Source: Rhodopirellula sp. SM50 (GTDB taxonomy: Bacteria; Planctomycetota; Planctomycetia; Pirellulales; Pirellulaceae). Taken from it: a stretch of 64,000 bases of DNA. The notes under the pieces are model-generated. The model was given only the letters and a program-made list of their open reading frames with translations. It made no database searches and was not told the origin of the DNA. The position numbers were made by a program, and so were the translations under genes. Of the stretch, positions 34,925 to 47,391 are shown one piece after another. The stretch is from the NCBI RefSeq assembly GCF_002289565.1, contig NZ_NTFY01000020.1, positions 19,362 to 83,361 on the forward strand, written 5' to 3'. The first letter of the stretch is position 1, and each line of letters opens with the position of its first letter.

Positions 34925-36957
34925 TTATTTTCCGTTCGATTTGTACCCCTGTAGAATCGCCCCCGATTCGACGCCGAGTAATTCATTCCAACCTTCGTCT
35001 GCGATCGTCGCCCCCAGCGTCGTGACCTGACGAAAATCGCTGTCGCTGGGATGTCCTCCCGTGATGCGACGTTTCAGTTCACGACAAACCGCGTCGGCGG
35101 CCGCACGCGTGACCGGATCGTTTTGACCGCCGGCATAAAGGGCTGTCACCAGCATCGTGACCGCGTTCTGGATCTGCAGCGAAAGCGCCGACATTCGGCA
35201 TTGACGGTCCGCCAGTTTCAATTGGTGTTGACGCATCGTACCGCTGATCTCCATTCCGCTTGCCGACAGGTAGCGCTGAGCGAAGTGGACGTGCCGGTTG
35301 AGTTCTTTCGACGTGGTGTTGCGGTCAAGTTTGCTCCAACGCGAGGGACGCATCGTGCGGCCGAGATACCATTTTGCGTAGCCCATCATCGGACGACGCA
35401 GCGCCCACAAATGTGTCGGGTTGACCAAGTTGGGGGTTTTGATGCCCCGTTCATGGAGCGTCCGGCCGATCGGTTCAAAATGCTGCTTGCCATGTTGCTT
35501 GACCAGCGACTTGAAGAACGCCATTCCCAGCATCTCTCCTTCGCCTTCGTAGATACACGGGGCCAGGAAATCGTGGACGTTGTCACCGAACAAGTGTCCG
35601 GCCAAGAACGATCGGCCTCCGTGTGTCTTCATGAACAACTCGATTGCCGCCTCCTTTTGAGCTTCACTGCCAAAAATCTTGGCGATGATGCATTCCATTT
35701 CGCCACGGTATCCCTGGTCCAGCAAATTGGCACACCAGTGCGTCAGCGCATCGCAAGCAACGATCAGACCGGCCAGGTGTCCGACGCGGCGGCGCACCAG
35801 TTCACGTTTTTCAATCGCTTGCCCATACGTTTCACGGTAGCGGGCCCACGGCAACATCTCGGCCAACATCCACCGCATCGCGCCGGCGGCATTGGCACAC
35901 AACGAGACCCGTCCCAGATTCAGACCGTGGTAGGCGATCGTCAAACCGTCTCCCCGTCGCGGGACCAACCGATTGGCCGCCGGGACGCGGAAATCTTTGA
36001 AGATCAGCCCGTTGTTCTGGGCACGTCGCAGCGCGTAAATCCCATAGCGATTGATTTGAAACGAATCGGTCTCCTGCTGCGGCAGTTCAACGATCAAGAC
36101 ACTCGGAACGCTATCGATTTTGCAAACCAAACCGATCGTTCGGCCGAACGTCGCGTTGGTGATGAACAGTTTCTCTCCGTTGACCACATAGTCCTCTCCA
36201 TCACGAACGGCGGTCGTCCGCAACGCCGTCAGATCGCTTCCGGCTCCCGGTTCGGTCAGCGCGAACGCCGACAGCCGGGTTCCGTCGGCCAGTCCCGGCA
36301 AGAAGCGACGCTTTTGGTCTTCACTGCCGAACGCACGCAGCGGGTCGACTGCGCCGATACATCCATGAACCGACGCCAATCCGGCCACGGTCGGATCGAT
36401 CGTGGCCATTTGCGTGATCATTCTGGCGAAATCACGCATGGTCGCGCCTGAACCGCCGTACTCGCGTCCCACCAACAAGCCCCAGTAACCGGCGTCGCCA
36501 AGGTCCCGCAGCACTTCATCACTGATCTTGTCGTTCGCATCGGTCAACGAACCGAGTTTGCGATGTGTCCGCACGATGCTCAGCGAGCGGTCGACGACGC
36601 GTGCCACGTCACCGCTGGGCAAGGCGAGATTCGGCGCGAACAATTCCGTCGGCACGTGGCGATCCCAGACTGCTCGGTGGATCGGGCTGTGGGTCGTCTT
36701 GTGTTGCTCGGCGAACAGATCTTCGACCTGGTCGTCGGCGGTGTCGATCACCCCGGTCCGCTGCGCCTCGTCGACCGATGCGCCGCCCAGCCGAAGTGCG
36801 ATCTCGGCGAACGACTCGGTCGGCTTTTCGGACGCCGTTTCGGGTTCCGTGTGATCGGTTGGTCGCTCGTCGCTCGTTCTTGACGGTTTGACGGGTGCAT
36901 GGCCCGGAGTCACCACCGGACTGGTCGCGTCGGTTGTGGTTGGATCGATTTCTAAAC

Positions 36958-36961
<4 letters not shown>
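34925..36961 (-). CDS. Acyl-CoA dehydrogenase (long form)
   Basis: A 678-residue FAD enzyme catalysing the first step of beta-oxidation. The core has [19 protein letters not shown], the middle domain around [12 protein letters not shown], and a C-terminal helical domain with [18 protein letters not shown] and [10 protein letters not shown]. The catalytic Glu is probably in that last motif. It is longer than the usual 380-400 residues: about 90 polar, probably disordered residues precede the core and about 150 follow it, as in very-long-chain types. ATG 36961 overlaps the stop of the upstream FadJ-type gene by ATGA, so both are coupled. Confidence 0.92.
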
Positions 36962-39102
<2,141 letters not shown>

Positions 39103-39105
39103 CGT

Positions 39106-40422
39106 TCAGTCCTCGAGATGGGTTCGGACGATCATGGCCACACCCTGGCCCCCGCCGACGCACAACGTCGCCAGGCCGACTTGTTTGCCGCGTTTCCGCA
39201 GCGCCCGCAGCAGCGTCAAGACAAGCCGCGTTCCGGTCATTCCGACGGGGTGTCCCAAGGCGATCGAGCCGCCGTGGATGTTCATCACGTCGCGCGACAA
39301 CTCGCCGAGCGGTTGGCGGCGTCCCAATTCCTGGGATGCGAATGATTTCGAAGCCGCCGCGAGCTCGCAGGCGATCACCTGTGCCGCAAAGGCTTCGTTG
39401 AGTTCAATCAAATCAAAATCGGCCAACGACATGCCGCTCTTGGCCAACAGCTTGGCCGTCGCGTAAACCGGCCCCAAGCCCATGCGATGGGGATCGCAAC
39501 CGGCGATCGCGTAGTCGGTGATGTAGCCCAGCGGCTGTTCGAATCGCTCCGCCGTCGAAAGGTCGCTCAACACCAACGCCGCGGCGCCATCGGTCAACGG
39601 ACAGCTGTTACCTGCGGTCACGCTTCCCCCGGCGTCGAACAGGGGTTTCAAGCGGGCGAGTTGTTCGAGGGATTGTCCGTCTCTCGGGCCGTTGTCTTTG
39701 GCGACGACGCCGTGTTTGGTTTCGAGCTCGGCGATTTCGCCCGACAAGAAACATTCTTCCCGCGCCGCCGAAGCGCGTTGGTGACTCAGCAGCGCAAATG
39801 CGTCTTGCTCCTCGCGTGTGATGCCAAACTCTCTGGCCAGCACCTCGGCCGTTTCGCCCATGTTCAATCCCGACACCGGGTCGGTCAGCCCGAGCTGAAT
39901 TCCGACGACGGGTTTAAAATGTCGCGGCCGAAACGCGGCGAGGGTTTGAAGTTTCTGCCAGATCGTTTTGCTGCGTGCCAACCGCATCCAGTGCTCGGCC
40001 GCATCGCGTCGAAACAGCATCGGGACCTGTGACATCGATTCGGTTCCGCCGCTGACGACGATCGACGCACGACCGCGGGCGATGGAATCCCAGGCGGCAA
40101 AGATCGACTCCATCCCAGAGGCGCAATTCCGATTGACGGTGTGCGCGATGCGTTCTTTGGGCAGACCAGCCGAGAGCGCGATCACGCGGCCGATGTTCGC
40201 CGCATCCGGCGGTCCGGCCACGTTGCCCATCACCAGCTCGTCGACCTGATCGATGTCCATCGCGTCGGTCTTTGCGGCCGCGCGGGTGACGGCGGCGGTG
40301 ACCGCATGGGTACCGAGCTGGACGGCGCTGACGTCCGCCAAATCGGTAAAGGCTTTGGATAGCGGCGTGCGTGCACCGGCGATCACGGCGATCGGTTGCG
40401 AATTTGATGTTGATTGACTCAT
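39106..40422 (-). CDS. fadI: Acetyl-CoA C-acyltransferase (thiolase), FadI type
   Basis: A 438-residue thiolase ending the beta-oxidation cycle. The acyl-accepting Cys is Cys100 in VNRNCASGMESI. The second site shows NIHGGSIALGHPVGMTG (His) and TLCVGGGQG (Cys). It is 9 bp after the ligase gene and 3 bp before fadJ. The length and insertion pattern suit the FadI/mitochondrial beta-subunit type. Confidence 0.95.
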   Translation of the reverse strand: MSQSTSNSQPIAVIAGARTPLSKAFTDLADVSAVQLGTHAVTAAVTRAAAKTDAMDIDQVDELVMGNVAGPPDAANIGRVIALSAGLPKERIAHTVNRNCASGMESIFAAWDSIARGRASIVVSGGTESMSQVPMLFRRDAAEHWMRLARSKTIWQKLQTLAAFRPRHFKPVVGIQLGLTDPVSGLNMGETAEVLAREFGITREEQDAFALLSHQRASAAREECFLSGEIAELETKHGVVAKDNGPRDGQSLEQLARLKPLFDAGGSVTAGNSCPLTDGAAALVLSDLSTAERFEQPLGYITDYAIAGCDPHRMGLGPVYATAKLLAKSGMSLADFDLIELNEAFAAQVIACELAAASKSFASQELGRRQPLGELSRDVMNIHGGSIALGHPVGMTGTRLVLTLLRALRKRGKQVGLATLCVGGGQGVAMIVRTHLED

Positions 40423-40431
40423 CTTATGCTC

Positions 40432-42270
40432 CTAGTTGTCCGCGGCCTGTGTCTCTCGCAGCTCGCGGCGGATCACCTTGCCCAAGAAGTTTCGCGGTAA
40501 ATCGTCGGGACAGTGGGTGTACGCCCGCGGCCGTTTGTGTGCCGAAAGATGATCGCGACAGTGCGCTTCCAACGCTTCGACATCGGGCGGCGATCCATCG
40601 GCGGTGACGATGTAAGCGTGGACCGCCTCGCCGCGAACCTCGTCCGGCATGGCCACGACGGCTGCATCCTTGACGTTGGCCGCTTGGCACAACACCGACT
40701 CGACTTCGCTCGGGTACACGTTAAAGCCCGACGTGATGATGAGGTCTTTTTTCCGACCCACGATGCTGTACCAGCCGTCGTCATGCCGGATCGCTAAATC
40801 TCCGGTGTGCAGCCAGCCGTCGCGAATCGCCATGCGAGTCGCGTCGTGGTCGCCCCAATAACCGAGCATGATCTGTGGACCACGAACGCATAGCTCGCCG
40901 ACTTCTCCGTCGGGAACCGGGCGTTCCGGTTCACCGGGTTCGGCGTTTGCATCCACGATCCGACATTCCGTCATCGGCAACGGCAATCCGATGCGGCCAT
41001 AGATCGGTTCTTGGAACAAGTGACCGACATGGGTCACCGGGGACGCTTCGCTGAGCCCGAACCCTTCGACGACTTGAGGCCCTTTGAATTGGGTTTCGTC
41101 ATGTCCATAGCGGCAATGTTCGGTAAATTCGCGGGCCACCGATTCATCCAGCGACGCGCCGCCGGAGATGATCCAGCGCAATGAATCCAGTTTGTCGCTG
41201 GGGTATTCGCGCAACCGCGCGTTCATCGCCGCCAGCATCGCCGGGACGGCATGAAAAACACTCGGCCGATGCGTCTCGATCAACTGGATCGTCTTGTTCG
41301 TGTTGAAACGATGGTGCAACACCAGCGTCGCCGCCATCGCCGCGCCGCCCATCACCGTTGCCGACATGCCGTAGCTGTGGAAGAACGGCAGCACACCGAG
41401 CATCGTTTCCTCACCGAAGGAACGTCGCGTCCAGACGTATTGTTGCCAGGCGTTGGCGACCATGTTCTGGTGACTCAACGTCACTGCCTTCGGTGATCCG
41501 GTCGTTCCGCCGGTCGGCAGAATGTAGGCGGGATCCGAAGCCGGATCGATCGTGATCGGCTGCCAGGCTCGTTCGATGGTCGAGATTTCTTCCCAAAACC
41601 AGCCGACGCGATTGCTGGAGTTTTGCGGCCGCGCTTGCAACCACTGGTAACCACGCTTGATCAGGTACCCGAGTTGCTCATGCGCCGGCAACTGTTTGCG
41701 AATGGAAACCAATAATGTCGTCTGAAGCGGTGAATGCCGACCCCCAGCTTCGCTCGAGGAGTCTGGGAGGAGGCTGGACAACAAATCCAAACAGATGACA
41801 TGTCGACACTTGGTTTTTCGCAGCAACGCATCGACTTCACCAGGAACCATCAGCGGACTGATCGCCAACACGATGCCGCCGGCACGCCAAATCGCGTTGG
41901 CGGCAATGATGTATTCGGGAACGTTGGGCAACAACAATCCGACCCGATCACCCGGCCGGACGCCCAATCGTTGCAGCATCGCTGCGGCGCGGACCGCATC
42001 CGAATTCAAATCACGGTACGTCCACCGCGCGCTGCCATAAATCAACGCCAATCGGTCGGGCAACTGCTCGGCGGCGTGTTGCAACAATCCGAACGCAGGG
42101 CAATTGCGATAACTCGATAAACCACGCGGCGGATGACTCGCTGACGACCGACGCTCTTCGACGGGTCGATCGCGCAACGCACCCAACACGTTCGCGTTTG
42201 GACGGATCAATCGGTCCTTTGCATCATCCGATGCCGAAGTCGGTTGATCGTTTCCGCTCGGTCCAACCAT
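40432..42270 (-). CDS. Fatty acid-CoA ligase (AMP-binding)
   Basis: A 612-residue ANL-superfamily enzyme that activates fatty acids to acyl-CoA. The P-loop-like motif is ILPTGGTTGSPKAVTLSH. Other signatures are VEGFGLSEASPVTH, the hinge WLHTGDLA ... GRKKDLIITSGFNVYP and the C-terminal Lys region NFLGKVIRREL. ATG 42270 is chosen because GAGGGGAGA lies 6-8 nt upstream; the frame runs 48 codons further up without a better start. About 60 residues precede the usual beginning of the domain. First gene of the operon. Confidence 0.94.
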   Translation of the reverse strand: MVGPSGNDQPTSASDDAKDRLIRPNANVLGALRDRPVEERRSSASHPPRGLSSYRNCPAFGLLQHAAEQLPDRLALIYGSARWTYRDLNSDAVRAAAMLQRLGVRPGDRVGLLLPNVPEYIIAANAIWRAGGIVLAISPLMVPGEVDALLRKTKCRHVICLDLLSSLLPDSSSEAGGRHSPLQTTLLVSIRKQLPAHEQLGYLIKRGYQWLQARPQNSSNRVGWFWEEISTIERAWQPITIDPASDPAYILPTGGTTGSPKAVTLSHQNMVANAWQQYVWTRRSFGEETMLGVLPFFHSYGMSATVMGGAAMAATLVLHHRFNTNKTIQLIETHRPSVFHAVPAMLAAMNARLREYPSDKLDSLRWIISGGASLDESVAREFTEHCRYGHDETQFKGPQVVEGFGLSEASPVTHVGHLFQEPIYGRIGLPLPMTECRIVDANAEPGEPERPVPDGEVGELCVRGPQIMLGYWGDHDATRMAIRDGWLHTGDLAIRHDDGWYSIVGRKKDLIITSGFNVYPSEVESVLCQAANVKDAAVVAMPDEVRGEAVHAYIVTADGSPPDVEALEAHCRDHLSAHKRPRAYTHCPDDLPRNFLGKVIRRELRETQAADN

Positions 42271-42958
42271 AACTGGTTCTCCCCTCGGAAAAGGCCACCA
42301 TCCCTGGACGGGTGATCTCTGCGCGGTATCAACCTGATCGGTCGACACGACCGCGCCGCCTTCGACGCTCCAATGGGGGCGCCGAATCGGCTCGAGGAGA
42401 GTCCCGTTTGGCACGCCAACGGTTGGCGGGACCAGCCGATGTGGTCGGCGAAACGGAGCCCTGCGGAGAGTGAGATAAGTTCGCGTTGACGTGGCGTCGC
42501 TGTGTCCGTCAGTCCTGTTTCTGTCAGTACTAGGTCTGTCGGTACAGCTTCACCGTCAAGCAGGACGGCAGCAACCGAGCCGAAATTGCCGCCCACTTCA
42601 CGCAATGAATAATACGCCGGGGCGCTTCAAAGGCAAGTAGAATCCCTTAAAAAGTGTTTAAGGGGAATTCGTGCCTCTTTGTGAGCTTTTTCACAAGGGG
42701 TTCCGACAAACGGTGGGATGCAGGAGGTGATCGATCCGGGGGCTGGGGGATTAAGTTCACCCACATCGCACGGACTCAATCCGCTTGCCGAGCAGGTTTT
42801 ACCCCGCGAGGGGTTGCAGCAAGCAAACGCCAGAGAGGGCCGGCGCCCCGAAAGGCTCAGCGCCTTCTCCCCCACAAATCAACAAGCGAGCGTGTTACGA
42901 TTTGTGGGGGAGAAGGGAGCCATGAATCGCACCCTGCCGCTAACAAAAGCTGGCCGAC
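42271..42958. other. Intergenic with an 18-bp perfect hairpin
   Basis: 688 bp between two leftward genes; no gene found. It should hold the promoter for the beta-oxidation operon. The hairpin at 42863-42916 is described separately. Confidence 0.6.
42863..42916. repeat. 18-bp perfect inverted repeat
   Basis: ccttctcccccacaaatc (42863-42880) and gatttgtgggggagaagg (42899-42916), with an 18-nt loop. No T-tract follows on either side. Confidence 0.9.
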
Positions 42959-44311
42959 CTATTGGACCGATGCCTGTTGAAACTGTCTCGCAAGGCGTGC
43001 TGCCTCGTTGCGAACCTGCTCGTCGCCGGCGATCTTGCTGACCCGGACCAGGGCCGGTTCGGCCATCCGTCCGAAGTCACGGACTGCAGTGGGGATGGTG
43101 TATGGCAACTTCGTCGCATGCAGTTTCTGGTCGGCAAGGTGCGCGGCACGATCGCGGACGCTCTGTGCGACCACTTCGATCATCTGTTGTTCGGCCTGTG
43201 GCGACATCATCTCCATCCGTCCGACGAGAACGCGAAGCGTTTCATCGGGTGTCGGGGTCACGTGCAACGGCAACAGTTCGTCGGTGATCGGTGTGGGAAC
43301 CATGTACAAAATGCGGGTTCCATTTTCGGTGAACCACGAATGTTGCCAAGTCTTGACCATCGATGCGGCTTCCTTTTCGTACAACCCTTCCGCAACCAGG
43401 CTGTCGTGCACCAGCTCCGACAACTCTTGTTCGCTGACCGGACGGGCTTGATCGAACCTCAATGTCTGGCCGGAATCGACGCGAGCGAGTTTTGAAGCCT
43501 TGATCTCGTTGCCGTCGACGTCAATCAGGATCGCCGCTCGGATCGGCAGGTCTGCGTCGTTGGCCAACAGGATCGATGAATCTTGATAGTGGGCGGAGAT
43601 CGGGAGCTGAAACTTGCCGACGCCGCGATAGAACAGAAACTTTTCAAAGTGGCCTGATTCCGGTTGGTGCACCCCTGTTTTTCTGCGGACGTGCAACAGA
43701 GCCGAATCGGTCGCACGCGCTTCGGCGTAGTGTTGTTCGTTCACGCCATGCGGCAACAGACGTTGGACCAGGTCTTCGGCGATGGTTTCCCGTTTGTCGC
43801 CGTCGGCAAGATTGGGGACCAGTTGCCGGATCGGGATCAGGTCGACCTGTCCCCAATCCAAGCTCGATTTACCAATCAATTCTCCTTTGCCAAAGATGTT
43901 TTCTTGGTCGATCGCCGGCTGCATCGATTGAACCGGCGGATAGAACTCAGTCAGCAGGCCTTCGGGGAAATCGACGCGCACGTTGACGGTTCGAATACGA
44001 TCGGTGTAGAAGTAGGTGACCGGTGTTTCCATTCGCACCCGCCCCCACAGCCGTTGTTTCGAGAGATAGAAGAGTGGGGAAAAGGAGCCACGGTCGAGCA
44101 CATAGGCCGGCAGATCACTGTGTTCGGCGGCCAGGGGACGAAAGTCCAGGAAGACGCCGTCGCTGCCGGAAAACGTGGTGAACGTTCCCCATTCGTGGAC
44201 GATCAAGTTGCCGTCGTCGGTCGAATCGCGTTCTGCGGACGACCGGTGTGCCTGGGAGGCGACCACGGCGACGAGCGTGATGACCAGTGAGAAAACGAGA
44301 AACTTACGCAT
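42959..44311 (-). CDS. Exported HEWGTF-motif protein
   Basis: A 450-residue exported protein starting MRKFLVFSLVITLVAVVASQ (signal peptide). Soon after comes LIVHEWGTFTTFSGSDG, a motif that starts a family of uncharacterised proteins in Planctomycetes and myxobacteria. The rest reads as beta-rich with a helical C-terminus. ATG 44311 is used since the upstream frame lacks a signal peptide. It is divergent from the sigma factor gene, which might control it. Confidence 0.82.
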   Translation of the reverse strand: MRKFLVFSLVITLVAVVASQAHRSSAERDSTDDGNLIVHEWGTFTTFSGSDGVFLDFRPLAAEHSDLPAYVLDRGSFSPLFYLSKQRLWGRVRMETPVTYFYTDRIRTVNVRVDFPEGLLTEFYPPVQSMQPAIDQENIFGKGELIGKSSLDWGQVDLIPIRQLVPNLADGDKRETIAEDLVQRLLPHGVNEQHYAEARATDSALLHVRRKTGVHQPESGHFEKFLFYRGVGKFQLPISAHYQDSSILLANDADLPIRAAILIDVDGNEIKASKLARVDSGQTLRFDQARPVSEQELSELVHDSLVAEGLYEKEAASMVKTWQHSWFTENGTRILYMVPTPITDELLPLHVTPTPDETLRVLVGRMEMMSPQAEQQMIEVVAQSVRDRAAHLADQKLHATKLPYTIPTAVRDFGRMAEPALVRVSKIAGDEQVRNEAARLARQFQQASVQ

Positions 44312-44520
44312 GGCATCGCTCCGTTGGGAAATCGAACAGGCCCGGTTGAGGGGCATTTGGTCTACATTGTTCCAGTCGCACGAGGGGTGGTGACGGCCGG
44401 GCGAAAACCACCGCAACCCGCCAAAAAACATTCTTTTGACATTTTCCAAGAACATCCCGGTCTGCCTCGTTCTCTCAATCGTCTGTTAAACAACCGCCCT
44501 TCGAAACCGCGTCAGCCGCA

Positions 44521-45066
44521 TTGAACAGACACTCCACCCCGATCGCGTCGACGCCGGGGAAGACCAGTGAAACCTCGCCAAGCCGGTTGGACGTCCAACA
44601 TTGGTACCGACGGATTTACGCGTTCTGCCAGGCGCGGCTGATGTGCGATTCTGATACCGAAGATGCGGTGCAAGAGACGTTTGCCCGGGCGATCAAACAT
44701 TTTTCCGAGCTTCGCACCCGGGACGCGGTCGGAGGGTGGCTGCGAAGGATCGCCCACAACGTCTGCATCGATATGATTCGCCGCCAACAGATCCGGCGCA
44801 CCGATCCGGTCGATGTCCAAACGATCGCCAACGACGCGACCGCCGACCTGCCCGCTGACCGCGATCAACGAGAACACCTGATGCGATTGATCCGTGCTCT
44901 GCCCCAGTCGCAACGTGAAATCATCTTGTTGTACTACTACGAAAACATGACGTATGACCAGATCGCCGCGTGGCTGGGCATCGCACGATCAACCGTGTGC
45001 GACCGTCTCAATCGCGCTCGACAAAGTTTAAAAGCTGAATTGACGACAACGGGAGGTGCATCATGA
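44521..45066 (+). CDS. ECF-type RNA polymerase sigma factor
   Basis: A 181-residue sigma-70 family factor. Region 2 has DTEDAVQETFARAIKH and GGWLRRIAHNVCIDMIRR. Region 4 has LPQSQREIILLYYYENMTYDQIA (shown here as LPQSQREIILLYYYEN) and the helix-turn-helix AAWLGIARSTVCDRLNRAR. The frame opens at TTG 44521; I see no good ribosome site, and TTG 44587 is an alternative. Its end overlaps the anti-sigma gene by four bases, a classic pair. Confidence 0.93.
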   Translation: MNRHSTPIASTPGKTSETSPSRLDVQHWYRRIYAFCQARLMCDSDTEDAVQETFARAIKHFSELRTRDAVGGWLRRIAHNVCIDMIRRQQIRRTDPVDVQTIANDATADLPADRDQREHLMRLIRALPQSQREIILLYYYENMTYDQIAAWLGIARSTVCDRLNRARQSLKAELTTTGGAS

Positions 45067-46304
45067 TGTCATGCGAACAATCGCGCTCATTGCTCGGCCC
45101 GCTGATGGACCAAGAGTTAGCGGACGCACAATCCGATGCGGTGCGGGATCACCTCAATCAATGCGGCGAGTGTCGTCGCGAGTGGGAATCGCTGAACGCC
45201 CTGGACACGCAGCTGAAATCGGCGCTGCGTCTCGACGGAGTGGATCAGGCGGTCGCCGCGATTGAATCACCGATAGACCATCACGTTGCTTGCCCGGCTG
45301 CCCAGCCGAGAAAGCGATCGATTGGGGTGGTCGTCGCCGTCGCCACCGCCGTCTGTTTGTTGGTCGGTGCGTTTGTGGTTCGCAATCAGGTTCCTTGGGC
45401 AGTCGACGAGGGAGTTGTCGGACGGCCGGCAACGGAGACTCCGATCGTCGCGACCTTGATTCGTGCCACCGGAGTCGTGCACGTGCAACACCCGGGCAGT
45501 GCGTCGTGGGATTCCATCGATCATTCCGATGCGACGCCGATTGCGAAAGGCTCTCGTCTACGGACTCAGGCAACCGTGCTGTGTGAACTGCAGACGTCGG
45601 ATCAGGGAAAGATCCGTCTGAACGAAGCGGGGGAAGTCGTCTTGCATGACACGACCGAGATCGAATTGGTCAAGGGCCAGATTTGGTGTCTGGCTCCGGA
45701 GGATTGCGAGATCGAAATTGATTTCGCACTGCGACAGAAAACGACGCCCATCCTCGCGTCGATGGCCTGTCCCAGTTCCTCGGAGTTTCAATGCAGCATC
45801 GGAAACGACGTCGCGTCGTGCGATTCCAATTCGCTGCGAAACCCGCCCGCCCAGATGACCGTGGGGGCGAACGGTTACGCCGTGCAGCCGGGCGAAACAA
45901 TCTCCATCGACGTCGAGCAGAACGTGGAACGAATAGGCGTTTGCGATTCCACCACCAAGGTCTGGCAATTGCCGTTGTTGGCCATCGGTGATCCCGTCGA
46001 CCGCGAATTGGCTGATGTCATGTCGGAGTTACTCGCGCCGATCGGAAAAACGAAAGCCAGGCACCTCAACGAAACCCAGATCCGTCGACTGGGACCTGCC
46101 GGGGCGCTTCCACTGTTAGCGTACGCGGCGACCGAAACGGCGCCCGATCAGTTGGCGTTGCGACGGACCGCCGTCGCGTTGGCACGCGATCTTGCTGATC
46201 AACGGTCCAAACAGTGGTTGGCGAAATTGGCCGCGGATCCGGATCCGTTTCTATCCGCTCAAGCCGTTAAGACGCTGGAGCGGATCGCGGCGGAGGATCG
46301 GTGA
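45063..46304 (+). CDS. Anti-sigma factor with zinc finger and FecR-like domain
   Basis: A 413-residue membrane protein. The zinc-binding anti-sigma domain has Cys4, His30, Cys34 and Cys37 (DHLNQCGECRREW). One membrane helix lies at about 86-107. Outside, residues 125-300 resemble a FecR domain (TLIRATGVVHVQ; GSRLRTQATVLCEL; GEVVLHDTTEIELV). The final 100 residues are helical and HEAT-like. It should hold the sigma factor at the membrane and release it on an outside signal. ATG 45063 overlaps the sigma stop. Confidence 0.9.
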   Translation: MMSCEQSRSLLGPLMDQELADAQSDAVRDHLNQCGECRREWESLNALDTQLKSALRLDGVDQAVAAIESPIDHHVACPAAQPRKRSIGVVVAVATAVCLLVGAFVVRNQVPWAVDEGVVGRPATETPIVATLIRATGVVHVQHPGSASWDSIDHSDATPIAKGSRLRTQATVLCELQTSDQGKIRLNEAGEVVLHDTTEIELVKGQIWCLAPEDCEIEIDFALRQKTTPILASMACPSSSEFQCSIGNDVASCDSNSLRNPPAQMTVGANGYAVQPGETISIDVEQNVERIGVCDSTTKVWQLPLLAIGDPVDRELADVMSELLAPIGKTKARHLNETQIRRLGPAGALPLLAYAATETAPDQLALRRTAVALARDLADQRSKQWLAKLAADPDPFLSAQAVKTLERIAAEDR

Positions 46305-46517
46305 CGCGTTACAAGATCCGCTACCCGGGAATTGAGCTGCAAGAAACAGGTGCATCGTCCAGATTGTGCCGCGGAAAAGGAGGCAGGTATGAATGGCACG
46401 GGCGTTAGCAGAAAGGGATTCAGCAACCGTTGGTGTGCAGCCTTTAGGCGATTCCCGGTCGCTGCGTAGCAGCGACAGTGGGCGGCTAAAGCCCAATGCC
46501 GCTAAGTTAACATCAAT

Positions 46518-46592
46518 GAGGGGGCCCGGACGCTGGCGCGAACCGGCTGATATCAAACGAATATCAGCCGTTTGGCGCGAGCCTACGGGCCC
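46518..46592. repeat. Family D palindrome
   Basis: gggcccggacgctggcgcga and tggcgcgagcctacgggccc with ggctgatat inside; related to 33701-33797. Confidence 0.82.
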
Positions 46593-46668
46593 TCATCTGA
46601 AGAATCGACGCTTAGCTTAGCGGTATTGGGCTAAAGCCTGCACACCAACACTTAGGACCGTTCCATTC

Positions 46669-46735
46669 GGGTCAGGTACCAAAAATGCGAAGCACCCGTT
46701 GGGCCATTTGGTTTTTGGTACCGGACCCCTTTTCT
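46669..46735. repeat. Family C palindrome
   Basis: gggtcaggtaccaaaaa and tttttggtaccggacccctt; same type as 23664-23740. Confidence 0.85.
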
Positions 46736-46776
46736 GCTCGACCAATGCAATCCCTACATCAAAAGTGGATGAAGCA

Positions 46777-47391
46777 CTAGTCTGACGACTGGTCGCAGCC
46801 CAAGCACAGACGCACCAGTTCGACATCATTGCCAACTTCCAACTTGTGCAAGACCCGGGCACGATGCTTGGAAACGGTTTGGAACGAGATGCCGAATTCG
46901 ATCGAAATCTGCTTCAGTGAGCGGCCTTGAACCAGCAGGTCCATCACTTCACGTTCGCGGCTGGTCAGCCGCGACACTCGACTGGAAAAGTCGTTGTTCG
47001 GCGGCTGGGATTCGCGGGCGTGTTTGTCGATCTGAATCGCTTCGTTGATCCGATCCAACAGGATCTGGTCCTTGATCGGTTTCTGCAGAAAATCGATCGC
47101 CCCCGCTTTGATGGCGCGAACACTCATCGGGATGTCGCCGTGGCCGGACACAAAAATGATTGGTGGAATGTAGTCCCAGGTCGCCATTTCCGCTTGCAAG
47201 TCCAGCCCACTCAATTCGGGCATGCGGACATCCAACACCAAACATCCTGGGACCGAGGGGTCGTAGTGCTGTAGGAATTCCTGAGGCCGATCGAAGGTCT
47301 GCACCTTGATGTTCATCGACTCGATCAGAAACGCCAACGAGTGCAGAGCGGCTTGGTCGTCATCGACAACCACTACGGTTGGGTCGGTCAC
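46777..47391 (-). CDS. FixJ/NarL-type response regulator
   Basis: A 204-residue regulator: receiver domain with Asp10-12 (VVVDDDQ), phospho-acceptor Asp54 (LVLDVRMPE) and KP motif (FLQKPIKD), then a LuxR-type helix-turn-helix (LTSREREVMDLLVQGRSLKQ; SFQTVSKHRARVL). I start at GTG 47391 because AAGGAG stands 7 nt before it; an ATG 45 bp upstream has none. No kinase gene is adjacent, so it is an orphan. Confidence 0.92.
   Translation of the reverse strand: MTDPTVVVVDDDQAALHSLAFLIESMNIKVQTFDRPQEFLQHYDPSVPGCLVLDVRMPELSGLDLQAEMATWDYIPPIIFVSGHGDIPMSVRAIKAGAIDFLQKPIKDQILLDRINEAIQIDKHARESQPPNNDFSSRVSRLTSREREVMDLLVQGRSLKQISIEFGISFQTVSKHRARVLHKLEVGNDVELVRLCLGCDQSSD

Larger units (their letters stand above)
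46305..46776. other. Intergenic with family C and D repeats
   Basis: 472 bp between convergent genes, packed with repeats: half of a family C arm at 46371-46412, a family D palindrome at 46518-46592 and a family C palindrome at 46669-46735. It looks like one element was inserted into another. No gene. Confidence 0.75.
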
